Assembly (NCBI GenBank): GCA_016937035.1
Contig: JAFGWS010000064.1
Span: 1 to 14,176, forward strand
Length of the DNA: 14,176 nucleotides
Origin: Pontiellaceae bacterium
Lineage (GTDB): Bacteria > Verrucomicrobiota > Kiritimatiellia > Kiritimatiellales > Pontiellaceae
Reading direction: 5' to 3'
Notes under the pieces: generated by a model
Told to the model about the DNA's origin: nothing
Databases searched by the model: none
What the model saw: only the letters and a program-made list of their open reading frames with translations
Translations under genes and position numbers: made by a program
In this document: positions 5,860 to 14,176 of the stretch, piece by piece
Layout: each line of letters begins with the position of its first letter
Position numbering within the stretch: position 1 is the first letter of the stretch

Positions 5860-8800
5860 TTAGTCTTTCGATTTGCATTTCAGGGAAACACGCAGACCGG
5901 TTTCTTCAAACTGCAGTTGAAGCGACATTTTACGTAATGCGCCCAGCAGGCCGAGTTCGTCGTCTCCGGTGAAGGCGGGTTGCTGTTTGCGGTAGATGGA
6001 GCCGTAGAGGTTGCTCTCGAGCGTCTGGTCCACCCAGTTCCATTCATCACCGCTCGCGAGGCGGGGCGTAAAGCCGAAGAGTTTCATGTGGTCGGCGAAG
6101 GCGGTTTCCATTTGCGTATGGCCGCTGGAGAGCAACGGATAAAGGAAGCCCATGCCCTGAAAGGCCGCCGCTCGCTCTTTTTCTGCGGCGGCGGAGAAAA
6201 GGCCGGGCAGCTGGAGCTTACAGGCCGCCGGCCAAACATCCACCCGCGCGCCGTTGAGATCGGATTGTTCCACGCCGACAATGGAATCTTTATTGGACCA
6301 CGGAATATTGCGGATGAGCAGGAAGCCGTTCTGAACCTCCAGTCCGAAGCGCAGCTTGACGATCCCGGCAATATCAAACATGCAGACCCATGAATCGTCG
6401 TTGCCGACACGGTAAAATTCCGAGGTGACGTCGTCCGTCCAGCGATCGTAGGCATAAGACGACATCTCCGACGCCTGCCGCAGATGCATGATGGTTTTTT
6501 CGGGATTCGAGGTTTCAATGGCAATCGTGCAGGGGCGTGTGAGTACCGAGAGCAAAACCGGAACAAGGAGCATTTCTTCATTGGCCATCATGATTCCATC
6601 CGCACCGAAAGCCCCGAGAATATCGCCGCTCCCGAGTGCAATCACCGGATCGCCGTCGTTCACCGCCAAATGAAAGCTGGGTCCGAGATCGTCCATGATC
6701 GCCGAATCCACATCCCAATACTGAGTCAGGATCTCGGACAGCCCCTCTGTAACCAGCGTCCAGATCGAGTCTTTCAGGTTTGCAGAAAACTGGAGCACAG
6801 GCTCCGGCGAGAAGGTCGGCACCCTCATGGGCACTTGGTCTTCGCGGGATGCAACGATGTCGCGGACCATTTGATAAATGGAGCTGTCGATGAGCGGGAG
6901 AATGAAGAGCTCCGCCTCCATCGTTCCGTCGGGTGCATCGTTCAGGCGCAGCGCGATGGGGTCAAAAAACTGACGCCAGTAGCGGGAATAGTTTTCGACA
7001 TACGTTGTGTAGGCCTCGGCCTCAGCGGCGGTAACAAGGTCGACCGGAACCGCATCGATCGCCGCCAGATCCGCCAGCGTTCCGTACGTTGAAGAGCGGG
7101 CGGTCAGATCGGGTTCCAGCGAATATTCCGCCGGATCGATCTCTATGGTTTCGGGCAGATAGCCCTTGGTCTTCAGCTCCTCGAGCGACTGAATTCGCCC
7201 AAAGCCGTCCTGCTCCGCCAGCAGGGCCCCCGCCGTCAGAACCGTCAGTTTTTCCATCGCCCGCACGCGGCGGAGCTGACCGATTTTAGTTTCCGGGCTC
7301 ACCAGTTTGCGGATAAACGGATCGGAGCAATAGGCGTATGCGCGGGTCGATTCGCCGAGCGGCAACTGCGTGAGCATATAGCGGAATTCCGCGCTCTTTC
7401 CCAGCGAGCCTTCGCCGCCGTTTTGATGCAGGGCGAGCACGCGGTCGAGCTCCGACGCGCGGGTACTCACTATCAGAAGATCATCCTGAAACGCCCAGAA
7501 ACATTCACCGGCGTCGGTTTGCGTTCGGCTCCGTCCGCCCGAAAGCACATCCACGCCGACGGTTGCCAGCAGCGGTTTGATGAGCGCGGGTTTGGAGAGG
7601 CGGGCGACGACGGTCAGGTCCGTACCGTCGAGCAGAAACAGGTCGGGTACGAGCATCGCGCACTCTTTCACGCCGCCCGATTTCAGGAAGAGGCGCAGCC
7701 ACTCTTCGCTCAGGCCCATCCGCGCCAGATAGCGCTGCTCCAGATTATATTTAATGCGGTTGCCCGTGAGCGTTCCGCCCAGTTCAGAAATAAAGTCCGC
7801 GCCGTTATCGAGAATCGGAAGCAGCGCTTCGGGCTGGGCCAGATAGACGAAGAGGTGATCGGTCGGAGCGAGCTCCGCAAGCGCCAACTGACCGCCGGGT
7901 TTGCCGTCCAGCATTTCCTCATACGGATGTGCTTTAACCTGTACGCCCTCAATCGACGCCACCGAGATCGTCTGTGCGGCGGAGGCGCCTTCGGCTGGCG
8001 TGATCAGCTGCATCTGGAGCGTTTCGCGCAGCGCGGCATAACCGCCCATAACGCCGAGGGCTGAGGTCGTTTCGTTGCGCCGCGCCGCCCGCCAGTCGTT
8101 TCGGTTTTCCACCCCTTCCAGTGCCATCCAGGTCTGCAGTACCGAAGAGCGGGAGGAGTCGCGATACGCCATCCAGTTCCAGACCTCCATCTTGCGCATC
8201 TCTTCAGCCAGCGACTCATCGCCCGGCGCGGCTGCAGCCATGTTCCAGGAAATGTTCATCTGCTGATCGGAATAGACATTTTCCAGCCGGATCGACAGCT
8301 TGTCCGCGTTTCGCGTGGAGGCATAAATTGAATATTCATACGTCTCTGGCAGACCCTCAGTAAACGGCGCCTTTTCATAGACCGGGCGGATGCTGACGCC
8401 ATAGCGATTGATCATTTCCTGATCGATTTCAACGCGCTCGGTCGATCCGTCGGTGTAACAGACCCAATGCTTCCCGTCGTTCACATACGGGCAGAGCTCA
8501 AAAGCGAGCAGCGCACGTTGGTCCGGCGGAACAAACCTTCCGGTTTCAGAAAAGTCATACGGCACATTGGGAATCAGAAAAAAGAAGGGACCCTCCAGGT
8601 CGCGCACCCGCGCAACATCTTCCCACGGCGATGTGTTAAAGCGCTCGGCCGTATATTCATCCAGCGCATCGATGGTGGCCGGGCCGATCAGATTATTGGT
8701 TTCGGCATATGTTCGGCATTCCCAAGTGATGGAACTCAGCGCATAACGCCCCTCGTTCAGCCGCTCTTCGAAGGCGACCTCCGCCATGCGCCGGCCCATC

Positions 8801-9015
8801 AGCTGATCATACACCTCATCGGGCGGAATCAGAAAAAGCGACGAACTTCCGTCGTCCATCTGCCAGACGCCCTGCGCCGGCAGTTCCACCTTGCCGCGAT
8901 AGATGCGCTTGGTGGATCCTTCGGCTTGATAGGATTGAGAGTCGGTCACCGTCGGCTCGGCATAAAGAAGGCCTGCCAAAGAGCAGACACCAACGATTAC
9001 ATGAACACGTTTCAT
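5860..9015 (-). CDS. Very large exported protein of unknown function (1051 aa)
   Basis: The function is unknown. The protein starts MKRVHVIVGVCSLAGLLYAE, a signal peptide with likely cleavage after LYA19, and has no later transmembrane segment, so it should be periplasmic or secreted. The reading frame extends upstream to an ATG at 9105, but GAGGTG at nine to four bases upstream of the spacer and the signal peptide place the start at 9015. The first 230 residues are acidic. A middle part (about 380-690) includes LAPTDHLFVYLAQPEALLPI, the RYLARMGLSEEWLRLFLKSG stretch, KECAMLVPDLFLLDGTDLTV and YWRQFFDPIALRL. It recalls large hypothetical secreted proteins of planctomycetes and verrucomicrobia, a resemblance from memory that I cannot verify here. 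The C-terminal third is rich in alternating beta-like segments. No catalytic motif, metal site or known repeat was found. Cysteines are few and scattered. The neighbouring coiled-coil gene is also exported and may be functionally linked. Confidence 0.85.
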   Translation of the reverse strand: MKRVHVIVGVCSLAGLLYAEPTVTDSQSYQAEGSTKRIYRGKVELPAQGVWQMDDGSSSLFLIPPDEVYDQLMGRRMAEVAFEERLNEGRYALSSITWECRTYAETNNLIGPATIDALDEYTAERFNTSPWEDVARVRDLEGPFFFLIPNVPYDFSETGRFVPPDQRALLAFELCPYVNDGKHWVCYTDGSTERVEIDQEMINRYGVSIRPVYEKAPFTEGLPETYEYSIYASTRNADKLSIRLENVYSDQQMNISWNMAAAAPGDESLAEEMRKMEVWNWMAYRDSSRSSVLQTWMALEGVENRNDWRAARRNETTSALGVMGGYAALRETLQMQLITPAEGASAAQTISVASIEGVQVKAHPYEEMLDGKPGGQLALAELAPTDHLFVYLAQPEALLPILDNGADFISELGGTLTGNRIKYNLEQRYLARMGLSEEWLRLFLKSGGVKECAMLVPDLFLLDGTDLTVVARLSKPALIKPLLATVGVDVLSGGRSRTQTDAGECFWAFQDDLLIVSTRASELDRVLALHQNGGEGSLGKSAEFRYMLTQLPLGESTRAYAYCSDPFIRKLVSPETKIGQLRRVRAMEKLTVLTAGALLAEQDGFGRIQSLEELKTKGYLPETIEIDPAEYSLEPDLTARSSTYGTLADLAAIDAVPVDLVTAAEAEAYTTYVENYSRYWRQFFDPIALRLNDAPDGTMEAELFILPLIDSSIYQMVRDIVASREDQVPMRVPTFSPEPVLQFSANLKDSIWTLVTEGLSEILTQYWDVDSAIMDDLGPSFHLAVNDGDPVIALGSGDILGAFGADGIMMANEEMLLVPVLLSVLTRPCTIAIETSNPEKTIMHLRQASEMSSYAYDRWTDDVTSEFYRVGNDDSWVCMFDIAGIVKLRFGLEVQNGFLLIRNIPWSNKDSIVGVEQSDLNGARVDVWPAACKLQLPGLFSAAAEKERAAAFQGMGFLYPLLSSGHTQMETAFADHMKLFGFTPRLASGDEWNWVDQTLESNLYGSIYRKQQPAFTGDDELGLLGALRKMSLQLQFEETGLRVSLKCKSKD

Positions 9016-9028
9016 CGTTTCACCTCGT

Positions 9029-9061
9029 AACTTAAGTTTTAAACTGCCCGCTCCGGCAGTT
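9029..9061. promoter_or_regulatory. Dyad symmetries before the 1051-residue protein gene
   Basis: AACTGCC (9042-9048) pairs perfectly with GGCAGTT (9055-9061) around six bases. Next to it AACTTAAGTT (9029-9038) is a perfect 10-bp palindrome. Both lie between the putative -10 box and the ribosome binding site, so they could act as operator or 5' leader structures. No matching regulator is known. Confidence 0.35.
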
Positions 9062-9065
9062 AATA

Positions 9066-9093
9066 ACTCTATGCTTATGCGCCGCTGAATCAA
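9066..9093 (-). promoter_or_regulatory. Putative sigma-70-type promoter for the 1051-residue protein gene
   Basis: On the minus strand TTGATT (9093-9088) is followed after 16 bases by TAGAGT (9071-9066). The predicted transcript start would be about 40-45 bases before the ATG at 9015. Each box matches consensus at about four of six positions. Confidence 0.35.
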
Positions 9094-9105
9094 CCAAAAC
9101 AACAA

Positions 9106-9200
9106 AAGAATCTGGCGGAGTTCGGTGCCGTATTCAAGGCACGGGGACAGCTCATATTGAAGGGCAATGGGATGCCTGCACGATAAGGCGGTGAATGAAA
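9106..9200. other. Short intergenic stretch with small hairpins
   Basis: GTGCC (9125-9129) can pair with GGCAC (9138-9142). The stretch GGCAATGGGATGCC (9163-9176) forms a four-base stem with loop ATGGGA, resembling the GGGATGCC modules at 4951-4997. This may be a decayed copy of the same repeat. No gene is seen. Confidence 0.3.
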
Positions 9201-9608
9201 TTAATCTTTAAACGGATTGACCACGGTTAATCGGTCATCGACAACCAGTCCGTGTTGAAGATCTTCTGTATACAGGGTCCTACACCCCTGTTCCAAAGCG
9301 GATGAAACCATTAATGCATCAAAGTACGAAAACCCGTATCGAGCTTTCAATTTAAGGGCGCTGAAGATGGTTGCAACCTTAACAGTACTGACCGTAAATG
9401 CATTCGTCAGCTCCCGACAGGCGAGTTCAACGTCCTGAGCTGAAAGTCCAAACTTTCGAAGCATCACATTTGAAAATTCATTCAGTACCTGAGTGGAGAT
9501 CACCAAAGTACCCGTCTGCAGCAACTCTTCCGCTTTACGTCTTTTTTGCTCTTCATCAACGGAGAAGAGATACACCACAATGTTAGTATCAACAAAATCA
9601 GCGTTCAT
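9201..9608 (-). CDS. PIN-domain ribonuclease toxin (VapC-like)
   Basis: This 135-residue protein is a PIN-domain Mg2+-dependent endoribonuclease of the kind found in VapBC toxin-antitoxin pairs; such toxins cut tRNA or rRNA when freed from their antitoxin. The PIN acidic residues are all visible: D7 in VDTNIVVY, E44 in VLNEFSNV, D97 in YFDALMVSSA and D116 in LYTEDLQHG. The usual ending TVVNPF is present and the length is typical, so it looks complete and active. Its ATG lies inside the end of the antitoxin gene, overlapping by 11 bases, which implies translational coupling. No good ribosome binding site of its own is visible. The RNA target cannot be told from the sequence. Confidence 0.92.
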   Translation of the reverse strand: MNADFVDTNIVVYLFSVDEEQKRRKAEELLQTGTLVISTQVLNEFSNVMLRKFGLSAQDVELACRELTNAFTVSTVKVATIFSALKLKARYGFSYFDALMVSSALEQGCRTLYTEDLQHGLVVDDRLTVVNPFKD

Positions 9609-9786
9609 TGGCCGAATCCCGATCGAAGCGATATCCTTCGGTCTTCAGCTTCACGCTGGAAAAAGATTTTTCGATTTGATTTTCCTGCACAGGCTGTAGA
9701 ACTTCCAGAAAATCGATATCACTCAGAAAGCGCAGTACATCCTGCACTTTGCTGTCATCTTTTATATTCAGCGTCAGTGTGGTCAT
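9598..9786 (-). CDS. Antitoxin partner of the PIN toxin
   Basis: This 62-residue protein lies directly upstream of and overlaps the PIN toxin gene, the standard antitoxin position. It starts MTTLTLNIKDDSKVQDVLRF, a short beta strand plus helix, and its charged C-terminal tail (YRFDRDSANER) is the likely toxin-binding part. I do not recognise a clear ribbon-helix-helix, AbrB or Phd DNA-binding motif, so the call depends mostly on position and size. GAGGTG lies four bases before the ATG and is a good ribosome binding site. It probably neutralises the toxin and, with it, represses its own promoter. Confidence 0.8.
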   Translation of the reverse strand: MTTLTLNIKDDSKVQDVLRFLSDIDFLEVLQPVQENQIEKSFSSVKLKTEGYRFDRDSANER

Positions 9787-9801
9787 AATTCACCTCGTTT
9801 C

Positions 9802-9813
9802 GATATTCGTATC
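9802..9813. promoter_or_regulatory. Small dyad before the antitoxin gene, possible autoregulatory operator
   Basis: GATATTCGTATC has GATA/TATC arms around TTCG and lies just upstream of the antitoxin ribosome binding site (minus strand), where toxin-antitoxin complexes commonly bind. The arms are only 4 bp, so it could be chance. Confidence 0.3.
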
Positions 9814-9871
9814 CGAGCTATGCCCAAAAAGCAAGCGAAGGAAAAGTATGTTGTTTAATCCGCACATGATT

Positions 9872-9899
9872 TTGACTTTGCCGGTGTGGGTCATATAGT
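9872..9899 (+). promoter_or_regulatory. Putative sigma-70-type promoter of the Na+/Pi cotransporter gene
   Basis: TTGACT (9872-9877) and TATAGT (9894-9899) are separated by 16 bases, each matching five of six consensus positions. Transcription would start near 9906. It lies in the 150-base gap between the divergent toxin-antitoxin genes and the cotransporter. No PhoB box was recognised. Confidence 0.55.
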
Positions 9900-9936
9900 G
9901 GTGCGTTTTCATAGTATGAATGCACCTGATACCATC

Positions 9937-11661
9937 ATGGAACTGATTTTCTGGCTGACCGGCGGCCTCGCGCTCTTTATTTACGGGATGCGCATTATGG
10001 GCGAAGGCCTCTCCTCCGCGGTCGGCAGCAGTATGCGCAGCCTGCTCGGACGCGCCACGCGCAATCGGTTGGTCGGGCTCGGCCTCGGCACCACGATTGG
10101 TGCGCTGATTCAGAGCAGCGCCTCCGTGGTGCTCTACATCGGGTTCATAAACGCCGGGCTCATGACGCTCGTGCAGTCGGTCGGCCCGATTCTCGGGGCC
10201 AACATCGGAACGACGCTCTCCATGCAGCTGATCTCGTTCAAGCTCAGCGCATACGCACTTCCCGCCATCTTTGTCGGGCTGATGCTCCACCTGATCCCGC
10301 GCAATCCGAAGATCAAAAATCTGGGGCTGGCGCTGCTCGGCTTCGGCCTGCTCTTTCTCGGCATGACGCTGATGGGCGACGCGATTCGCCCGTATCGCGA
10401 TACCTTCGGTCCGTGGCTGGCACGCATTAACGGAAAAACCGTTCCCGGACTTGTGCTCGGCACGCTCGCCGCAGCCCTTGTGACCGGGGTTGTACAGAGC
10501 AGCGGAGCAGTGATCGGCATGGGATTTGCGATGATCAACGCCGGCGCCATCACCGAATTTGAAGGGATGTATCCGATCATCCTCGGGGCCAACATCGGCA
10601 CCTGCGTGACCGGCCTGCTCGGGAGCATCGGCACGACAATCGATGCCCGCCGCGCCGCCATTGTACACCTGCTCTTCAACCTGATCGGCTCAACGCTCGG
10701 GATGCTCGCGGCGCCGCTGTTCTTCCGATACATCCACCTCACGTCCGACGATCTCATCCGCCAGGCGGCCAATGCCGACACGATCAAAATGACGTTCTGC
10801 GCGTTGGTCATACTCCCGTTTTCGCCGCTGCTGGCAAAGCTCGCCACAAAATTAGTGCCCTCACGCCATGAGCAGCCGGAGCCCACCTTCCTCGACGATC
10901 AACTGCTTGACCGCCCCGAACGCGCCATCTATGCCGCGCTCAACGAACTCCAGCGCACCACCCGACTCTGCGCGCAGAGCCTGCGGCTGGCCGCCGAAGA
11001 GTTTATTCAACACGAGGGTCAGCGCGAGCGCATGATCAAGGTGAATGAGCAGAGCGTCAATGCCATTAAGGTTTCGATGCGTGACTATAACGCGAAGCTG
11101 ACGCACCGCTACCTCTCCAAACGGCAAGCCGTTCTCATTGAACATATCGACCGCTGTATGTCCGACATCGAGCGCATCGGCGATCACGTGGCCAACCTCA
11201 GCACGATTGCTCAGCGCCAGCGTTCGCTCTCTGCGGCCCGCTTTGTCCCGGAGGCCGTGGAAGACTGGCTCGCTGTTCATCGTACAACCGAGCAACTGCT
11301 CGAAAAGACCATCGAGTCGCTCGATCCTGAGGCCGGTCGCTTTCAAGACGCCGCTTCAGAGATTCTGACACTCTGCGCACAGTTTGAATCGCAGGCCGCC
11401 GTTGTTCAGGAGGCGCATCTCCAGCGACTGGACAAAAAGGCTTCCACACCGATTGCCGGGGTCATTTTTAACGATTATCTCTCCAACTTCCGCCGGATTG
11501 TCCGCCACATAAAGACCATCGCTCAAATTGAGCAGCAACCGCAGTTTTTCATTAAACGCGAAAAACTGAACCTCGAAATGACCAACGAGGCCCCCGGCTA
11601 CGCCGTCCCCGACGCCACCAACCCCGCTGACTATCTCAGCCGGCTGACCGACAACATGTGA
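9937..11661 (+). CDS. Na+/phosphate cotransporter family protein with PhoU-like C-terminal domain
   Basis: The product (574 aa from this start) is an inner-membrane protein of the PNaS/NptA type, thought to move phosphate with Na+. It begins MELIFWLTGGLALFIYGMRI, the usual first helix of the family. Two inverted copies of the transport core are visible: GALIQSSASVV (Q59-S61) with GANIGTT (88-94), and TGVVQSSGAVIG (Q187-S189) with GANIGTC (218-224). After the last membrane segment (near 300), residues about 325-535 form a helical PhoU-like domain containing ERIGDHVANL (412-421). The frame is open upstream from GTG 9886, but that codon lies within the predicted promoter, and ATG 9916 would leave a leader of about ten bases. 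Family alignment favours 9937, though no Shine-Dalgarno is visible at either ATG. The family is often linked to phosphate export or regulation rather than uptake. Confidence 0.9.
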   Translation: MELIFWLTGGLALFIYGMRIMGEGLSSAVGSSMRSLLGRATRNRLVGLGLGTTIGALIQSSASVVLYIGFINAGLMTLVQSVGPILGANIGTTLSMQLISFKLSAYALPAIFVGLMLHLIPRNPKIKNLGLALLGFGLLFLGMTLMGDAIRPYRDTFGPWLARINGKTVPGLVLGTLAAALVTGVVQSSGAVIGMGFAMINAGAITEFEGMYPIILGANIGTCVTGLLGSIGTTIDARRAAIVHLLFNLIGSTLGMLAAPLFFRYIHLTSDDLIRQAANADTIKMTFCALVILPFSPLLAKLATKLVPSRHEQPEPTFLDDQLLDRPERAIYAALNELQRTTRLCAQSLRLAAEEFIQHEGQRERMIKVNEQSVNAIKVSMRDYNAKLTHRYLSKRQAVLIEHIDRCMSDIERIGDHVANLSTIAQRQRSLSAARFVPEAVEDWLAVHRTTEQLLEKTIESLDPEAGRFQDAASEILTLCAQFESQAAVVQEAHLQRLDKKASTPIAGVIFNDYLSNFRRIVRHIKTIAQIEQQPQFFIKREKLNLEMTNEAPGYAVPDATNPADYLSRLTDNM

Positions 11662-11820
11662 CGACTTCGTCGCATGAAGAAGAGAACGGCAAGACGGAAG
11701 CTTCAGTGGAATATATCGGCAATGTTTTGACTCTCCGTTCTTTATACGTTTCTATGGTTGCAAAAGGGCGCTGGACGGATCGACCGCCCGAGCGAGCGGC
11801 TAGAAAACGGGAGAAAATGC
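11662..11820. other. Intergenic region before the GH9 gene
   Basis: This stretch of 159 bases holds CGAC-TTC-GTCG, a small hairpin just after the cotransporter stop, and a distant inverted repeat AGAACGG (11683-11689) with CCGTTCT (11735-11741). TTGACT at 11727-11732 could be a -35 box, but no good -10 follows. The ribosome binding site GGGAG lies seven bases before the GH9 start at 11821. A clear terminator is not seen. Confidence 0.4.
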
Positions 11821-14176
11821 ATGAAATTACTAGATTACGGGACTGACCACGGGATCCGATCAAGGATCACAATCCTCTTTCTGGCCGTTCTGGCGGCGGG
11901 TTCGGCCTTCGGCCAACGGCTGGCGCTCAATGAACTGGAATATTTCGAGACCCAAGGCGTCAATGTCCTGGTGTTCAACAACCAGTATACAGGCGTGTTC
12001 TTCGACGAGAAGACGGCGGGGATCGAACTGATCCACCACGGCGTCCGGACCGCAACGGGCGGCGGCATCCGCTTGCAGAACACGCCTGAGCAATGGGATC
12101 TGGTGCCGTCGGTGACACGTCGCACGGTGGACCGCGCCAACGAAACCGTCCACGTCGGCCTGGAATATGATGAATACGACTTCACGTCCTCCATCAGCGT
12201 CACTGCGGTGTCCAATGGAATCGATATCGCCGTCTATCTCGACCAGCCGGTGCCCAAGGAACTGGAAGGCCATGCCGGCTTCAACCTTGAATTCCTTCCA
12301 TCCGCCTATTTCGGCAAAACCTACATGGCGAACGGCCAACCCGGCCTCTTTCCGCGCTATCCCTCCAGCGATACGGAAATCCGGTCCGGCGATGAAAAGA
12401 TTCCCCAGTTCAGTGGACATACGACATTCGACGACCGGGGTCGCAACGAGTTTATTGTCCCCGAGCCCATTGCCCAGGGAAGCGTCCTGAGCCTAGCCCC
12501 GGAGGATCCGGAACGCTTTGTCAGGATCGAAGGCATCGACACGGAACTGATGCTCTTCGACGGGCGCAACCTCGCCCAGAACGGCTGGTTCATTGTCCGC
12601 AGCATACTGCCGGCCGAAAAGACCGGGAAGGTGCTGACTTGGCATATCGAAGCTGGCGCCGTTCCGGGCTGGATCCGGACCCCCGTCATCGGCTTCTCAC
12701 AGGTCGGCTATATCCCGCAGCAGAAAAAGGTTGCCGTGATCGAGCTGGATCCCAACGACAAACCCCTCCGAACCGCCTCTCTGCTTCAAGTCACCGATGA
12801 GGGGAAAAATGTTGAACGACTGAAGGGCGAAGTCGAGGTGTGGGGCACCTATTTCCGCTACAACTATGCCCGGTTCGACTTTAGTTCCGTGAAGGATCCC
12901 GGCATCTACTACATCCAATACGGCGACCAGAAGACGAATCCATTCCCCATCGGCCCCAACGTTTACGACACCGTCTGGCATCCCACGCTGGATGTCTGGT
13001 TCCCGGTCCAGATGGACCATATGCAGGTCAACGAGGCGTACCGGGTCTGGCACGGCGCCCCCTTTCTCGACGACTGCCTGCAGGCCCCGCTTAACTACCA
13101 GCATTTCGATGGATACCAGCAGGGCGCCACGACCGACACCAAATACAAACCCTTGGAACGCATTCCGGGCATGGCGGTCGGAGGCTGGTTCGATGCCGGG
13201 GATTTTGATATCCAGACGGCTAGGCACAATGCGGTGATTTTGAGCCTGGTCGAATCGTGGGAAGTCTTCCGGATCGATCGCGACCAAACCTACATCGACC
13301 AGGAAACCCGGTATGTGGATATTCACCGCCCGGACGGCCAAGCGGACGTGTTGCAGCAGATCGAACACGGCACGCTGAACCTGGTCGCGCAGGTGGAGAA
13401 CATCGGCCACCCGGTCCGGGGCATCATTGTCCCGAACCTGCACCAATACCACCATCTCGGCGACGCCTCGACTGAAACCGACAACCTGCCCTACAACCCT
13501 GAATTGAAGCCTTATGAAACGGACGGCTCCTCCAGCGGAACGTTGGACGACCGCTGGGCATTCACAGAGCGGAGCTCTTCGCTCGATCTTCAAACCGCTG
13601 CGTCGCTGGCTGCGGCAAGCCGCGCCCTGAAAGGCTACAACGACGAGCTCGCTGATAAATGTATTGCCTACGCCAAACGACTGCTGAACGAAGCTTCGGC
13701 CGGTTCCGGAGCAGAACCCGGACGCAGGCGGATGGCAGGCCGTGGCGGGAACGATATGGAGGTCGTCCTGCAGTTGTTCATCTCAACCGGAGAACAGGAA
13801 TTTGCCGACCGCTTCCTGGAACAGATCTGGCGCGCGCTCGACAGTTCCCTCGAAAGAAGCATCCATACTGCGCTGATCGCACTGCCCCACATGGACGACG
13901 ACTACCGGACCCGGCTGCGAAGCTATGTGGTTCGCTACAGGGACTCGCTTGAAGCATACTATGATGACAATCCCTATGGAGTGCCCATCTCCACAAGAAG
14001 CTGGGGGGGAAGCTCCGCCCTTATGACCTGGGGAATCAACAATTACTATGCCCACAAGGCCTATCCCGATGTGATCGATGCGGAATATCTCTACCGGGGA
14101 CTCAACTATATCTTCGGCTGCCATCCCTACTCCAACTTGTCATTTGTCATGGGGGTCGGGACCGAATCCAAGAAAA
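11821..14176 (+). CDS. Secreted family 9 glycoside hydrolase (endoglucanase-like), truncated by the window edge
   Basis: The frame stays open to the last base (785 complete codons), so the 3' end is missing. The start has GGGAG seven bases upstream. A signal peptide (ILFLAVLAAGSAFG, cut likely before Q34) sends it out of the cytoplasm. Residues about 35-285 form an N-terminal domain (YFETQGVNVLVFNNQYTG, LEGHAGFNLEFLPSAYF) that I recognise from bacteroidete-type GH9 enzymes. Next is a short Ig-like domain (about 288-380, starting PVIGFSQVGY), then the (alpha/alpha)6 catalytic domain. The nucleophile region GGWFDAGDFD holds D458 and D461. Late motifs FGCHPYSNLSFVMGVG near residues 764-779 match the GH9 C-terminal core. 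The proton-donor Glu lies beyond the window. Such enzymes hydrolyse beta-1,4-glucans such as cellulose; exact substrate is uncertain. No carbohydrate-binding module or partner enzyme is visible. Confidence 0.9.
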   Translation, partial: MKLLDYGTDHGIRSRITILFLAVLAAGSAFGQRLALNELEYFETQGVNVLVFNNQYTGVFFDEKTAGIELIHHGVRTATGGGIRLQNTPEQWDLVPSVTRRTVDRANETVHVGLEYDEYDFTSSISVTAVSNGIDIAVYLDQPVPKELEGHAGFNLEFLPSAYFGKTYMANGQPGLFPRYPSSDTEIRSGDEKIPQFSGHTTFDDRGRNEFIVPEPIAQGSVLSLAPEDPERFVRIEGIDTELMLFDGRNLAQNGWFIVRSILPAEKTGKVLTWHIEAGAVPGWIRTPVIGFSQVGYIPQQKKVAVIELDPNDKPLRTASLLQVTDEGKNVERLKGEVEVWGTYFRYNYARFDFSSVKDPGIYYIQYGDQKTNPFPIGPNVYDTVWHPTLDVWFPVQMDHMQVNEAYRVWHGAPFLDDCLQAPLNYQHFDGYQQGATTDTKYKPLERIPGMAVGGWFDAGDFDIQTARHNAVILSLVESWEVFRIDRDQTYIDQETRYVDIHRPDGQADVLQQIEHGTLNLVAQVENIGHPVRGIIVPNLHQYHHLGDASTETDNLPYNPELKPYETDGSSSGTLDDRWAFTERSSSLDLQTAASLAAASRALKGYNDELADKCIAYAKRLLNEASAGSGAEPGRRRMAGRGGNDMEVVLQLFISTGEQEFADRFLEQIWRALDSSLERSIHTALIALPHMDDDYRTRLRSYVVRYRDSLEAYYDDNPYGVPISTRSWGGSSALMTWGINNYYAHKAYPDVIDAEYLYRGLNYIFGCHPYSNLSFVMGVGTESKK

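Noticed and set aside
9138..9155. GGCACGGGGACAGCTCAT as a remnant of a REP-associated transposase region
   Set aside because: It resembles short text seen near such transposases, but without a gene or second copy the match is too short to report as a feature.
9790..10668. 292-codon open frame opposite the cotransporter
   Set aside because: Antisense shadow of a clear membrane protein in GC-rich codons; composition is His/Ala/Glu-rich with no family features.
12697..13593. 298-codon minus-strand frame opposite the GH9 gene
   Set aside because: The opposite strand has clear GH9 motifs including GGWFDAGDFD, so this is an antisense shadow.

Overview
The window looks like chromosomal DNA of a free-living Gram-negative-type bacterium of the PVC group, most likely Kiritimatiellota or a relative. 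This is inference. It rests on a BspA-type leucine-rich-repeat protein with a C-terminal cap I associate with that group, a sigma-54 activator with a non-standard N-terminal domain, a very large secreted protein of a kind I associate with PVC genomes, and structured intergenic repeats. There are no rRNA, tRNA, CRISPR, phage or transposase genes.

Layout, left to right. 38-1468 (+) is a sigma-54-dependent activator. 1469-1898 is non-coding, with a CCT microsatellite and two overlapping hairpins. 1899-3386 (+) is a secreted LRR_5 (BspA-like) protein whose gene carries an exact tandem duplication. It is followed by a MATE-family exporter (3459-4898, +). 4899-5220 is packed with structured repeats: a terminator-like hairpin with two related hairpin modules, a 68-bp imperfect palindrome, and two long inverted repeats interleaved in the order A-B-A'-B'. 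On the minus strand follow a small exported coiled-coil protein (5221-5691) and a 1051-residue exported protein of unknown function (5860-9015). Next is a toxin-antitoxin pair with a PIN-domain (VapC-like) toxin (9201-9786, minus). It is divergent from a Na+/phosphate cotransporter-family protein with a PhoU-like tail (9937-11661, +). The window ends inside a secreted family 9 glycoside hydrolase (11821 to the edge, +).

The genes do not form one pathway. The only convincing operon is the toxin-antitoxin pair, whose genes overlap. The coiled-coil and 1051-residue genes are adjacent, same-strand and both exported, so they may work together at the envelope, but a strong hairpin separates them and each seems to have its own promoter. 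The GH9 enzyme points to polysaccharide degradation and the LRR protein to the cell exterior.

No clear new system is visible. The least explained items are the interleaved inverted repeats at 5124-5211 and the paired unknown exported proteins beside them.
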